Assembly: GCA_963774445.1 (NCBI GenBank)
Contig: CAVZFC010000035.1
Coordinates: forward strand, 124,001 to 188,000
Origin: CAVUQH01 sp963774445
Lineage (GTDB): Bacteria; Myxococcota_A; Polyangia; Haliangiales; Haliangiaceae
Reading direction: 5' to 3'
DNA: 64,000 bases
The notes below the pieces were generated by a model. That model saw only the letters and a program-made list of their open reading frames with translations. It had not been told where the DNA came from and searched no databases. Each line of letters starts with the position of its first letter. The first letter of the stretch is position 1. The position numbers and the translations under genes are program-made. Shown here in pieces: positions 51,479 through 62,457 of this stretch.

Positions 51479-52558
51479 CTAGTGCTTGGGCTTCTTGATC
51501 TTGGCGTTCTTGTCGATGCCGGACAGGACCTCGATCTTGATGCCGTCGGACAGGCCGGTCTTGATGTCGCGGCGCTCGAATTTTTGCGGCGCGGTCTCGA
51601 CCTCGACGTACGGCTTGCCCTTGTCGAACTGCAGCAGGCTCTCGTCGATAGCCAGAACCTTCTCGCGGTGGTCCAGGACGATGTCGGCGTTGGCGCTGTA
51701 GTTGGCGCGGATGAAGACATTTTCCGGGACCTTGATGTTGGCCTTGATCTCGAACTGGATGGCCCCGTCCTGGAGCACGCCCTTGGGCGAGATGTACTCG
51801 AGCTTGCCCTTGAACGTCTGCTTCTCCAGCGCGCCGATGTGGATCACCAGATCCATCCCTTCCTTGATCTTGCCGACCTCGGATTCGTCAACGTTGCCCT
51901 GGAAGATCATGTCGTTCATGTTGGCGATCGAGGCGACGGTGGTGCCGGCGTTGAAGGTGTTGGACTCGATGACCGACTCGCCCTGCTCGACCGGGACCGC
52001 CAGGACCATGCCCTTGACGGTGGAGCGGACCTGGGTGTTGGCCCGGCCGTTGCCGCGGGCGGCGCCTTCCTTGACCAGCTGGAGGTTGGACCGGGCCGCG
52101 TCGTATTCTTGCTTCCTGAGCTGGTAGTCGAACCGGAACTTGGTCAGCTCGACGTCGGAAATGACCTTCTGCTTGAACAGACCCTCGTGACGGTCGAGCT
52201 CCTGCTTGGCGTTGTCCAGGCTGATCCTGGCCTGCTTGAGGCTGGCTTCGGCGCGGTTCAGGGTGACCGAGTCGGGGATGATCTCGATCTCGGCGATCAG
52301 GTCGCCCTTTTCGATCGGGGTGCCCGGCTCGACGTCGAGCTTCTTGATGACGCCCGAGACGCGCGGCTTGATCTCGACCTCTTCGCGGGGAACGATGGCG
52401 CCGGTCGCGACCGTCTTGTTGACGATGTCGGTGATGGCCGGGCTGTCGGTCTCGTAGACCACCGGTTTGCTCTGCGACTTCTTGTACAGGAACAGGAGGG
52501 TCCAGGCGAAGGCGGCGACGATCGCCAGCCCGAGGACGATGGGGATTGCGCGTTTCAT
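51479..52558 (-). CDS. HlyD/MacA-like periplasmic adaptor
   Basis: A 359-aa membrane-fusion protein with one N-terminal anchor helix (IPIVLGLAIVAAFAWTLLFLY), a biotinyl-lipoyl-like domain (GAIVPREEVEIKPRVSG ... VEPGTPIEKGDLIAEIE), a long alpha-hairpin (about 105-165), and beta-barrel parts. It links the inner-membrane ABC transporter to an outer-membrane channel. It is the last gene of a four-gene operon with two FtsX/MacB-type permeases and an ATPase; its ATG overlaps the stop of the permease gene by one base. Confidence 0.9.
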   Translation of the reverse strand: MKRAIPIVLGLAIVAAFAWTLLFLYKKSQSKPVVYETDSPAITDIVNKTVATGAIVPREEVEIKPRVSGVIKKLDVEPGTPIEKGDLIAEIEIIPDSVTLNRAEASLKQARISLDNAKQELDRHEGLFKQKVISDVELTKFRFDYQLRKQEYDAARSNLQLVKEGAARGNGRANTQVRSTVKGMVLAVPVEQGESVIESNTFNAGTTVASIANMNDMIFQGNVDESEVGKIKEGMDLVIHIGALEKQTFKGKLEYISPKGVLQDGAIQFEIKANIKVPENVFIRANYSANADIVLDHREKVLAIDESLLQFDKGKPYVEVETAPQKFERRDIKTGLSDGIKIEVLSGIDKNAKIKKPKH

Positions 52559-53808
52559 TATTCGGCCCTGAGTGCTTCCACGGGGTTGATGCGGGCGGCC
52601 TGGCGGGCGGGGAAGATTCCCGCGAGGCCACCGCTCACGATGAGGATCACGGCGCACAGGAGCGCCACGCTGATGTCGATCTGCGGGGCTGCGAAGACCG
52701 GGTTGTCCGGGATCAGCCAGCCGACCAGCGCCAGCAGCCCGACGCCGGCGATGATGCCCAGGTAGCCGGCCAGCGACGTCAGGACGATCGACTCCTGCAC
52801 CACCAGCGTGATCACCGACCACGGGGTGGCACCCATCGCCTTGCGGATGCCGATCTCCTTGGTCCGTTCCTTGACCGTGATCAGCATGATGTTGCTGACG
52901 CCGATCACGCCAGCCATCAGCGTCATGATGCCGACGATCCACATGAAGATCTTGATGCCGCGGAACAGCATGACCATCTTCATGAACTCCTTGTGCGCGT
53001 TGAACGAGCCGATGGCGTGCTCGTCCTTGGGCGAGATCTTGTGCCGCTCGGCCAGGAGCGCCCGCACTCGCTTCTCGATGACCTCGCCCGAGACTCCCGG
53101 CTTGCCGGTCATGGCGAACCAGCCGACCTTGTTGCCGAAGTTGAAGGCCTGCTGAAAGGTGGTGAAGGGAATGTTGATGGTGGTCTCTTGCCGGTCGCCC
53201 ATGTCGCCCTTGGCGCGCGCGCGGTAGACGCCGACGACCTGAAAGTAGACCCCCTGGACGCGGATGTACTGGCCGACCGGGTCCTCTCCGCGCTCGAACA
53301 GCAGGTCGGCGACCTGCTTGCCGATGACCGCCACCTTGCGCCGCTGGGCGATGTCCAGGTCGTTGATGAAGCGGCCCTTCTCGAAGCGCACCGACTGGAT
53401 GTTGATGATGTCGGGGTAGTCGCCCATCACCTGGAAGTTGCCGGTCTTGCTGCCGTGGGTGACGTTGTCGCCGTCGCGAAAGCCACCCAGCTGGTTGCGC
53501 GGCGCCAGGTACTGCAGACCGTCAACCTTGGCGCGCAGCGCGTTGACGTCGTCGTTGTCGTACTCGACGTGGCGCCCGGGCGGCAGGCCGGCGAACGGCA
53601 GCGACGTGCGCTGGCCCCAGACGAAGACCGAGTTGGTGGCGAAGCCGCGCATGTTGCTGGAGACGCCGCGCTGCAGCCCGTCGCCGAAGCCGAGCATCGC
53701 CAAGAGCATCAGCATGCCCCAGAAGACGCCGAAAACGGTCAGCGCGGTGCGCAGCCGGTTCTTGCGCGCGACCGCGATGATCTCCTGCCATTTGTCCCAG
53801 TCGAGCAC
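52558..53808 (-). CDS. MacB-like ABC transporter permease (1)
   Basis: A 416-aa permease of the FtsX/MacB type: one N-terminal helix (TALTVFGVFWGMLMLLAML), a periplasmic MacB_PCD domain, and three C-terminal helices with the conserved IGIRKAMGATPWSV coupling-helix segment and FPARQAARINPVEALR ending. It is paired with a second permease of the same type, so the transporter is probably a heterodimer. Two bases separate it from the preceding permease gene. Confidence 0.92.
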   Translation of the reverse strand: MLDWDKWQEIIAVARKNRLRTALTVFGVFWGMLMLLAMLGFGDGLQRGVSSNMRGFATNSVFVWGQRTSLPFAGLPPGRHVEYDNDDVNALRAKVDGLQYLAPRNQLGGFRDGDNVTHGSKTGNFQVMGDYPDIINIQSVRFEKGRFINDLDIAQRRKVAVIGKQVADLLFERGEDPVGQYIRVQGVYFQVVGVYRARAKGDMGDRQETTINIPFTTFQQAFNFGNKVGWFAMTGKPGVSGEVIEKRVRALLAERHKISPKDEHAIGSFNAHKEFMKMVMLFRGIKIFMWIVGIMTLMAGVIGVSNIMLITVKERTKEIGIRKAMGATPWSVITLVVQESIVLTSLAGYLGIIAGVGLLALVGWLIPDNPVFAAPQIDISVALLCAVILIVSGGLAGIFPARQAARINPVEALRAE

Positions 53809-53810
53809 GG

Positions 53811-55046
53811 CTACTCCTCGCGCAGCGCTACGATCGGGTTGACCCGCGCCGCCCGGCGGGCCGGCACGAAGCCGGCCAGCGCGCCGAACAGGACCAGGAG
53901 CACGGTCGCGCCCAGCACCACGCCGAGATCGACCTGCGGGTTCATGAAATATTCGTTCTTGGGCAGGATGCGGTCCATCACCTCGAGCACCAGCACGCCG
54001 ACGACCACCCCGCAGTAGCCGGCCAGGGAGGTGAGGAAAACCGATTCCTGCATCACCAGCGCGATCAGCGAGCCGGGTGTCGCCCCGACCGCCTTGCGCA
54101 GGCCGATCTCTCGCGTCCGTTCCTTGACCGAGATCAGCATGATGTTGCTCACCCCGACGATGCCCGCGACGATGGTGCCGATGCCGACGACCCAGATGAA
54201 GACGCGGATCATGGAGAAGATCTGCTCGACCTCGGCCGGGCCCTCGAACTGATTGCGCAGGCGGATGGCGCGTTTGTCGGTGGGGTCGTACTTGTGCCGC
54301 TGGGCCAGCAGCGCGCGCACCTGCTCCTCGATCCGCTTGGAGCCGGCCAGGTCGGTGTTGGCCAGCGTGAACATGATCGTGTGCACGGTGTCGCCGCCGC
54401 CGTAGGCCTGCTGGGCGGTGGAGATCGGGATGTACATCTTGCGCATCTCGTTCTCGCCGCCCTCGTCCTCGAACACGCCGATCACCAGGTACGAGATCCC
54501 GCCGATCGTCAGGTACTTGCCGACCGGGTCGTCACCGCGGAACAGGAAGTCGCTGACTTTCTGGCCGATCACCGTCACCTTGCGCCGCTCGGCCTGGTCG
54601 TTGTCGTCCAGGAAGCGGCCCTTCACGACGATGGTGTTCTCGAGGTAGCGGTGGTCCGGGTGCGTGGCGCGGATGTCGAAGCTCGAGGTGCGGTCGCCGT
54701 AGCGGACCACGTAGGCGTCGCCGCGCAGGTAGTAGCGCGACGTGATGTGCTCGATCTCGGGGATCGAGCGCTTGATCGCCTCGTAGTCGGCGTTGGTGAA
54801 GCGGATGTTGCGGCCGATCGGCAGCCCGGCGTACGGCTTGGTGGTCTTGCCCGACCAGATCCAGATCGAGTTGACCGCGTCGTCGCGGAACTTGTACTTG
54901 ACCGCATTCTCCAGCCCGGTGCCCGCGCCCAAGAGGATCACCAGCATGAAGATGCCCCAGGAGACGCTGAGGCTGGTGAGGAAGGTGCGCAGCTTGTTCC
55001 GGCGCAGGACGCCGAAAATCTCCTGCCATCGGTCGATGCCGATCAC
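53811..55046 (-). CDS. MacB-like ABC transporter permease (2)
   Basis: A 411-aa permease, paralogous to the one just downstream: N-terminal helix (FLTSLSVSWGIFMLVILLGAG), a MacB_PCD periplasmic domain, and the REIGLRKAVGATPGSL and VPARRAARVNPIVALR motifs. Its start overlaps the ATPase gene stop as ATGA. The set resembles MacAB-type systems, which export macrolides, toxins or lipoproteins; the cargo is not evident. Confidence 0.92.
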   Translation of the reverse strand: MIGIDRWQEIFGVLRRNKLRTFLTSLSVSWGIFMLVILLGAGTGLENAVKYKFRDDAVNSIWIWSGKTTKPYAGLPIGRNIRFTNADYEAIKRSIPEIEHITSRYYLRGDAYVVRYGDRTSSFDIRATHPDHRYLENTIVVKGRFLDDNDQAERRKVTVIGQKVSDFLFRGDDPVGKYLTIGGISYLVIGVFEDEGGENEMRKMYIPISTAQQAYGGGDTVHTIMFTLANTDLAGSKRIEEQVRALLAQRHKYDPTDKRAIRLRNQFEGPAEVEQIFSMIRVFIWVVGIGTIVAGIVGVSNIMLISVKERTREIGLRKAVGATPGSLIALVMQESVFLTSLAGYCGVVVGVLVLEVMDRILPKNEYFMNPQVDLGVVLGATVLLVLFGALAGFVPARRAARVNPIVALREE

Positions 55047-55723
55047 GCAGCCTCGCGTTCCTCGCCCTCGACACGTCCGTCACGCAGGCGGATCACGCGG
55101 TCGGTCATCTCGGCGATGTCGTGCTCGTGGGTCACGACCACCACGGTGATCCCGCGCGAGTGGATGTCCTTGAGGATCTCCATGATCGCGCAGGAGGTCT
55201 CCGAGTCGAGGGCGCCGGTGGGTTCGTCGGCCAGCACGATCTTGGGCTGCGCGATCAGCGCGCGCGCGATGGCCACCCGCTGCTTCTGGCCGCCGGACAT
55301 CTCGGCCGGCACGTGCTCGGCCCACTCCAAGAGGCCCACCCGTTCGAGGTATTCGGCGGCGATCTTGTTGCGCTTGCGCCGCGGCACCTTCTGGTAATAG
55401 AGCGGCAGCGCCACGTTCTCGAGCGCGCTCTTGAACGGCAGCAGGTTGAACGACTGGAAGACGAAGCCGATCATCCGGTTGCGGTAGTAGGCCGCCCGGC
55501 GCTCGGACAGCGACTTCACCAGCACGCCGTCCAGGTGGTAGCTGCCGCGGTCGTAGTCGTCGAGGATGCCCAGGATGTTGAGCAGCGTCGACTTGCCCGA
55601 TCCGGACGAGCCCATGATCGACACCAGCTCGCCCTCGTTGATCTCCAGGTTGAGATCCTTGAGCACGTGCAGCGGGTGCGCACCCACCTTGTAGAACTTG
55701 TTTACTTTTTCCAGGCGAATCAT
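55043..55723 (-). CDS. ABC transporter ATP-binding protein (MacB/LolD type)
   Basis: A 226-aa ATPase with Walker A GSSGSGKSTLL, Q-loop FQSFNLLPF, signature MSGGQKQRVAIARAL, Walker B IVLADEPTGALD and the H-loop VTHEHD. It is the first gene of the operon and energises the two downstream permeases. The ATG at 55723 faces the KDPG aldolase gene across 66 bp. Confidence 0.93.
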   Translation of the reverse strand: MIRLEKVNKFYKVGAHPLHVLKDLNLEINEGELVSIMGSSGSGKSTLLNILGILDDYDRGSYHLDGVLVKSLSERRAAYYRNRMIGFVFQSFNLLPFKSALENVALPLYYQKVPRRKRNKIAAEYLERVGLLEWAEHVPAEMSGGQKQRVAIARALIAQPKIVLADEPTGALDSETSCAIMEILKDIHSRGITVVVVTHEHDIAEMTDRVIRLRDGRVEGEEREAA

Positions 55724-55789
55724 GGGGGGGAGCCTGCGGCGGTCACGTAGCGCGGGTCAGCTACGGGTTTAGCAGGTACCATAACTCAC

Positions 55790-56449
55790 GTGACACCAGA
55801 GGAATTCCTGGGTTTCTTGTGGGAGGAGCGGGTGGTCGCGATCATCCGCGCATCGACCGAAGAACAGGCGCGGTCGGCCGCGGATGCGGCGATTCGCGGT
55901 GGTTTTCGCGCCGTCGAGTTCACGATGACAACTCCTGGCGTGCTCGATCTGGTCGCGGAAACCGCCGATCGTCCCGGAATCGTGGTGGGCGCGGGCACCG
56001 TGTTGACCCCGGGCGATGCCCGCGAGGCCGTCGGCGCCGGGGCGAGGTTCCTGGTTTCTCCGGTCATGGACGAGCAGGTGATCACCCTCGCCGACGAGCT
56101 CGGCGTGGCCGCCGTGCCGGGTTGTCACACGCCAACCGAGATGTGGCGGGCGCACCGCGCCGGCGCGCCGCTGGTGAAACTGTTTCCTGCTGCAGCGAAC
56201 GGGCCCGACGCGGTGCGTTCCATCCTCGGTCCCATGCCATTTCTGCGGATCGTGCCGACCAATGGGGTGGGCGAGCACAACGTCGTCAACTATCTGGCCG
56301 CGGGCGCCTTCGCGGCCGGGTTCGTGCGCGCGCTGTTCGACCCGTCCGATCTCGCGCACGGCCGCTGGGATGCCATCGCCACGCGCGCGCGCCGCGTGCG
56401 CGAGCTGGCGCACGGCGTGGTCCGCGGCCAGGCGCCGCTCCTGGCGTAG
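55790..56449 (+). CDS. eda: 2-dehydro-3-deoxy-6-phosphogluconate (KDPG) aldolase
   Basis: A 219-aa class I aldolase that splits KDPG to pyruvate and glyceraldehyde-3-phosphate in the Entner-Doudoroff pathway. Active-site residues are visible: Glu43 (VEFTMTTPG) and Schiff-base Lys130 (LVKLFPA), with GAGTVLTPGD and VPTNGV at the phosphate site. The usual Gly-Gly of the PTGGV motif is Asn-Gly here. The start is a GTG at 55790. No edd gene is adjacent. Confidence 0.88.
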   Translation: MTPEEFLGFLWEERVVAIIRASTEEQARSAADAAIRGGFRAVEFTMTTPGVLDLVAETADRPGIVVGAGTVLTPGDAREAVGAGARFLVSPVMDEQVITLADELGVAAVPGCHTPTEMWRAHRAGAPLVKLFPAAANGPDAVRSILGPMPFLRIVPTNGVGEHNVVNYLAAGAFAAGFVRALFDPSDLAHGRWDAIATRARRVRELAHGVVRGQAPLLA

Positions 56450-56527
56450 CTACCCGGAATCGCGGAAAATCTTTGCCCAGACCGCGGGCTTACACCGCCG
56501 CGGTCGGTGTGGTTCAATAGCGCCGCG

Positions 56528-56770
56528 ATGGGGTTCAAGAGACGAGCGCGTCCGCGGTTCACCGGGACGCTGCAGATCGCGATCATGGAGGTCCTGGACG
56601 GCTCGGACGGCTCGAGCAAGGTCCAGCTCCTCTCGGCGCTGCGCGGCCGGCCCGGCGTGCCGGTCAGCGACCGCACACTGAGCGACGGGCTCGCACGACT
56701 GATCGCCGACGGCTGGGTGCAGCAGGTGGGCCAGCGGGCATCGGCGCGGTTTCGCGCCGCCCCCCGGTGA
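56528..56770 (+). CDS. Small winged-helix-like protein
   Basis: An 80-aa basic protein. The pattern fits a small winged helix: helices at LQIAIMEVLDG and SKVQLLSALRG, then VSDRTLSDGLARLIADGWVQQVG. Its role is unknown; it could be a DNA-binding regulator. I chose the ATG at 56528 over a GTG at 56507. It is the first gene of a set with the DUF2254-like and STAND ATPase genes, 12 nt ahead of the former. Confidence 0.55.
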   Translation: MGFKRRARPRFTGTLQIAIMEVLDGSDGSSKVQLLSALRGRPGVPVSDRTLSDGLARLIADGWVQQVGQRASARFRAAPR

Positions 56771-56782
56771 GCGAGGGCCTCG

Positions 56783-58381
<1,599 letters not shown>

Positions 58382-58385
58382 GTCG

Positions 58386-61139
58386 ATGGTGAGGGGCGCG
58401 GCAAGCGACGGGCGGCCACGGCGCGACCAGCTGGTGGGCCGTGAGCGCGAGCTCTCGCGACTGGGCGAGCTGATGCTGGAGAAGCCCGTGCTGACCCTGG
58501 CCGGCGCCCCCGGCATCGGCAAGACCACGCTGGCGCGCGCGGCGATGCGCGAGCTGGGCGAGTGGTTTCCCGGCGGCGTGTGGTTCGCCGACCTGTCCGA
58601 AGCCGCCAGTGAGGGCGACGTCGGGCGCGCGCTGGCGCGGGCGCTCGAGGTACGGACCAGCGGCGGCGATGTCACCGCCTGGCTGGGCGGTGTGCTGGCC
58701 GGCATGGGCCCGGCTCTGGTGGTGCTCGACAACTTCGAGCAAGTGGTCCAGCACGCGAGCGCGACGCTCGGCCGCTGGCTGGCGGCGGCGCCCGAGGCCG
58801 GCTTCCTGGTCACCTCGCGCCAGCGGTTGGGGCTGGCCGACGAGCAGGTGTTCGAGGTTCCGCCGCTGTCGGTACCTGGCCGCGACGTCGCCTTTGCCGA
58901 GGCCGAGGCGGTGCGGCTGTTCGCCCTGCGTGCGCGCATCGCCCGCGACGACTACCAGATCGGCGAGGCAGAGATCCCGGCGGTGACCGATCTGGTGCGC
59001 CAGCTCGACGGCAACCCGCTGGCGATCGAGCTGGCGGCGGCGCGCATGGGCGTGCTCACCTCGCAGCAGCTGATCGGTTACCTGCCCGAGCGCTTCAAGT
59101 TGCTCTCGCGCGGCGGCGACGACCGGCACGCCACCATTCGCGGCGCCATCGACTGGTCGTGGCAGATGTTGGGTGCGCGCGAGCAGCGGGCGCTGGCGCA
59201 GCTGGCGGTCTTCCGCGGCGGCTTCTCGGCCGCCGCAGCCGAGGCGGTGCTGGAGCTCGGCGACGATGCGCCGTGGTTGATCGACGTCTTGCAGGGGCTG
59301 CGCGACAAGTCGCTGCTGCGCACCTCCGAGCTGCACGGGGTGCCGGACGAGCTGCGCTTCAATATGTACATCAGTGTGCGCGAGTACGCCTGGGCGCGGG
59401 CCGAGGATCTCGACCTGGCCGAGGGCGCCGCCGAGCGCCACGCCGGCTACTTCGCCACCGAGTCGGCCGGCTGGTCGCGCCACTTCGAGGAGACCAGCGA
59501 GATCCGATCTGGACAGCGGTTGGCGCTGGAGCTGGAGAACCTGCTCGCGGCGCACGCCTGGTCGGTCGCTCATGCCGCCGATCCCCGGCACGCCGAGCGC
59601 GCCATGGTGCTGGCCCTGGCCGCCGACCCGCTGCTCGCCCGCGACGGGCCCTTCGGCCTGCGCTTCGAGCTGATCGATGCCGCGCTGACGGCCGCCGATC
59701 GGCTGCCCGAGGAGCGGAGGTCGGTCGACGCGCGCCTGCTGATTCGCGCCCTCGAGTCGCGCGGCGAGGGGTTTCGCTCGACCGGCCGCATGGACGAGGC
59801 CTGCCGCGATCTCGAGCGCGCGCGCAGTCTGGCCGAGTCGGTCGGCGATGACAGCGGCGCCGCGCGCAGTCGCTACCGGCTGGGGCTGGTGCGGATGGTC
59901 CAGGGCGAATCCGACGCCGCCCGCGGGCTGTTCGAGGAGGCCCTGGCGCGGGCGCGCACCTGCGGCGACCGGCTTACCGAGGGCCGGGTGCTGGGCTGGT
60001 TGGGGCACCTGGAGATGATGCTCAACCGCTTCGACGAGGCCGGGGCGCTGCTCGACGAGGCGGTGGTGGCGCTGCGCGAGGTCGGCGACCGCCGGTTCGA
60101 AGCGATCAACAGCGTCACCCGCGCCGTCATCCTCCACGACTCCGGGCAGCTGGACGAGGCGGCGGCGCTGTACGACGCCGCCCGCGCGATCCACATGGAG
60201 ATCAAGGACACCCGCTACGCCTCCACCTCGCTGGCCAACCTGGGCTTGATCGCCCAGGAGCAGGGCAACTACCGCCGCGCCATCGACTGCTTCCAGGAGG
60301 GGATCGGGCTGGCCAGCGCCACCGGCGACGGGCGCGTGCACGGGGTCATTCTCGGCTACTACGCGCGGATGCAGCAGTGGCAGGGCGGCAGCGCCGCGCT
60401 GCGGGCCGGGATGCGCCGGGCGATCGAGATGCTCGAGCGCGGCGGCGAGGAGCTGACCGTCGCGCTGTTCCGCGGCTACCTGGGCAGTATCGAGGCCGAT
60501 GTGGGCGAGGTCACGGCCAGCGAGGAGAACCTGCGCGCCGCCGCCGCCGCCCTCGACGGCGTGCATCCGCGCTACCTGGCTGCGGTCGAGCTGTGCGCCC
60601 TGCATCTGGAGCTCCACCGGGCCGAGCAGGCGGCGCGGCGCGGCGACGCTGCGCAGGCGCGCGCCATCGCCGAGGAGATTCGCCGGCGGATGGCCGCGAT
60701 CGTCGCGGTTCCGGGTACAGCAGATCGGTCCGCTGACGCCCGCCTGAGCGCCGCGCTGGTCGAGCGCAGGCTGCGCGAGCTGGACAAGATCGGCGCCGGG
60801 CGGCCCGATCAGCCCCAGACCGAGGTGCCGCTGGAAGTTTGCGCACAGGGGCGCTGGTTTCGCGTGCCCGGCAACGACTACGTCAGCTTGCAGCGGCGAC
60901 GGGCGCTCAGACTGATGCTCCAGCGCCTCAGTCGCGCTTACGTCGAACAACAAGATGCGCCGCTTTCGGTGGAGGAGCTGCAAGCCGCAGGCTGGCCAGG
61001 CGAACGAATGCGGCCGGAAGCGGGCGCTCGGCGGGTCTACACGGCGCTGTGGGAGCTGCGCAAGATGGGACTTCGCGACTTCCTCGTTCGCACCGACGAG
61101 GGCTACTATCTGAAGGGTCGTGTGGAAATCAGCTCCTAG
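58386..61139 (+). CDS. STAND-type ATPase with TPRs and C-terminal winged helix
   Basis: A 917-aa regulator. The N-terminal NTPase has Walker A LAGAPGIGKTTL and Walker B LVVLDNFEQV, then a winged-helix linker, about ten TPR repeats (420-770), and a C-terminal DNA-binding winged helix of the Trans_reg_C/SARP type (VSLQRRRALRLML ... VEELQAAGWPGER ... VYTALWELRKMGL). It is like AfsR-type regulators with the DNA-binding end at the C-terminus. It likely switches on transcription after ligand sensing. It is coupled with the upstream DUF2254-like gene; its 3' end overlaps the next gene by 20 nt. Confidence 0.85.
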   Translation: MVRGAASDGRPRRDQLVGRERELSRLGELMLEKPVLTLAGAPGIGKTTLARAAMRELGEWFPGGVWFADLSEAASEGDVGRALARALEVRTSGGDVTAWLGGVLAGMGPALVVLDNFEQVVQHASATLGRWLAAAPEAGFLVTSRQRLGLADEQVFEVPPLSVPGRDVAFAEAEAVRLFALRARIARDDYQIGEAEIPAVTDLVRQLDGNPLAIELAAARMGVLTSQQLIGYLPERFKLLSRGGDDRHATIRGAIDWSWQMLGAREQRALAQLAVFRGGFSAAAAEAVLELGDDAPWLIDVLQGLRDKSLLRTSELHGVPDELRFNMYISVREYAWARAEDLDLAEGAAERHAGYFATESAGWSRHFEETSEIRSGQRLALELENLLAAHAWSVAHAADPRHAERAMVLALAADPLLARDGPFGLRFELIDAALTAADRLPEERRSVDARLLIRALESRGEGFRSTGRMDEACRDLERARSLAESVGDDSGAARSRYRLGLVRMVQGESDAARGLFEEALARARTCGDRLTEGRVLGWLGHLEMMLNRFDEAGALLDEAVVALREVGDRRFEAINSVTRAVILHDSGQLDEAAALYDAARAIHMEIKDTRYASTSLANLGLIAQEQGNYRRAIDCFQEGIGLASATGDGRVHGVILGYYARMQQWQGGSAALRAGMRRAIEMLERGGEELTVALFRGYLGSIEADVGEVTASEENLRAAAAALDGVHPRYLAAVELCALHLELHRAEQAARRGDAAQARAIAEEIRRRMAAIVAVPGTADRSADARLSAALVERRLRELDKIGAGRPDQPQTEVPLEVCAQGRWFRVPGNDYVSLQRRRALRLMLQRLSRAYVEQQDAPLSVEELQAAGWPGERMRPEAGARRVYTALWELRKMGLRDFLVRTDEGYYLKGRVEISS

Positions 61140-62457
61140 TCGTTTCCTTTTCCTCGCTGTCGCCCTGGCCCTGCCGCGGGTGGCTGGCGCCAACGGTCGC
61201 TTTCCCCAGAGCATCTCGGTCGAGATTCAACCAGGAGACGACTCGGTCGTCATGCTGGGGATGACGTTCGGCCTGGGCATCTCCACCGACGGTGGCCAGC
61301 ACTTCTCGTGGGTCTGCGAGGACTCGCTCGGTTACACCGGCACGTTCGATCCGGCGTACGCCGTCGGCACGGACGGCACCTTCTACGCCAGCTCGTTCGA
61401 CGGTCTGCGCACCTCGAAGGACGGCGGTTGCACCTTCCCGATCCACCCGGACCTCACCGGGCCGGTGGTCGCCGACGTCGACGTCGGCCCCGACGGTCGC
61501 GTCTTCGCCGCCGGCTCGTGGGACCAGGACGATGGCGTCTGGCGCAGCGCCGACAACGGCGTGTCGTTCACCAAGACGTCGCTGACCTCCGGGCAGTACT
61601 CGTGGTGGACGACGGTGGCCATCGCGCCGTCCGACGCCGATCGCGTCTACGCCGCCGGCTACGTGATCGGCCTGGGCAACCCCGACGCAGGGGCCGAGTC
61701 CCGCGCGCTGCTCTACCGCTCGGACGACGGCGGCGACTCGTGGTCGCCAGTCAACCTGGACACCGTGACCTTCGCGTCGGACCCGAGCGTCGAGGTCCGC
61801 GCGGTCTGGCCCGACGATCCCAACACCTTCTTCATCACCGTCATCCGCACCGGCGGCGTCGGCGAGGCGCTCTACCGGACCGACAATGGCGGCACCAGCT
61901 TCAGCAAGGTGCTCGACGTCGACAACCGCATCGGCACGGTGCTGATCACCAAGGACGGCTCGAAGGTGATCGTCGGTGGGCAATCCGGCGTCTACATCTC
62001 CACTGACGCCGGTCTGACCTTCCCCACCCACCAGGCCACGCCGTATCTGGCCTGCGCGGTCGAGCGTTCCGACGGAACGCTGCTCGGTGGCGGCGCCAAC
62101 TGGGATCCCGACTTCATGGCGCTGGGCACCTCGACCGACGCCACCAACTGGACCTCCATCTTCCGCTTCGACGGCATCACCGGGCCGCTGTCGTGCCCCG
62201 CGGGGACCGTCCAGCACGACACCTGCGAAGACAAGTTCTTCACCACCGTCTGCCCGATCGCGCCGACCATCGCGCTCTGCCCGCAGGTGGACGCCGGCGT
62301 TCCCGACGCCGGTCCCGGCCCCGACGGCGGTGGCGGCGGCGGCGGCGGCAAAGGCTGCTGCCAGAGCGACGCGGGCGCCGGCGGCAGCTCGCTGGCGCTG
62401 GCGCTGCTGGTCCTGGCCGTGCTCAGGCGGCGCCGGTCAGCGCCGGAATCGCGGTGA
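61120..62457 (+). CDS. BNR-repeat exported protein with MYXO-CTERM-like tail
   Basis: A 445-aa exported protein. A signal peptide (FLFLAVALALPRVAGA) precedes a beta-propeller with Asp-box/BNR repeats (STDGGQHFSW, SADNGVSF, RSDDGGDSW, STDAGLTF). The C-terminus has an Asp/Gly/Pro linker, then KGCC, a hydrophobic helix (LALALLVLAVL) and RRRR. This fits the MYXO-CTERM sorting signal processed in myxobacteria, with a double Cys. The GTG at 61120 has AAGGG just upstream and overlaps the STAND ATPase stop. It is convergent with and overlaps the HAD gene by 35 nt. Confidence 0.82.
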   Translation: MWKSAPSRFLFLAVALALPRVAGANGRFPQSISVEIQPGDDSVVMLGMTFGLGISTDGGQHFSWVCEDSLGYTGTFDPAYAVGTDGTFYASSFDGLRTSKDGGCTFPIHPDLTGPVVADVDVGPDGRVFAAGSWDQDDGVWRSADNGVSFTKTSLTSGQYSWWTTVAIAPSDADRVYAAGYVIGLGNPDAGAESRALLYRSDDGGDSWSPVNLDTVTFASDPSVEVRAVWPDDPNTFFITVIRTGGVGEALYRTDNGGTSFSKVLDVDNRIGTVLITKDGSKVIVGGQSGVYISTDAGLTFPTHQATPYLACAVERSDGTLLGGGANWDPDFMALGTSTDATNWTSIFRFDGITGPLSCPAGTVQHDTCEDKFFTTVCPIAPTIALCPQVDAGVPDAGPGPDGGGGGGGGKGCCQSDAGAGGSSLALALLVLAVLRRRRSAPESR

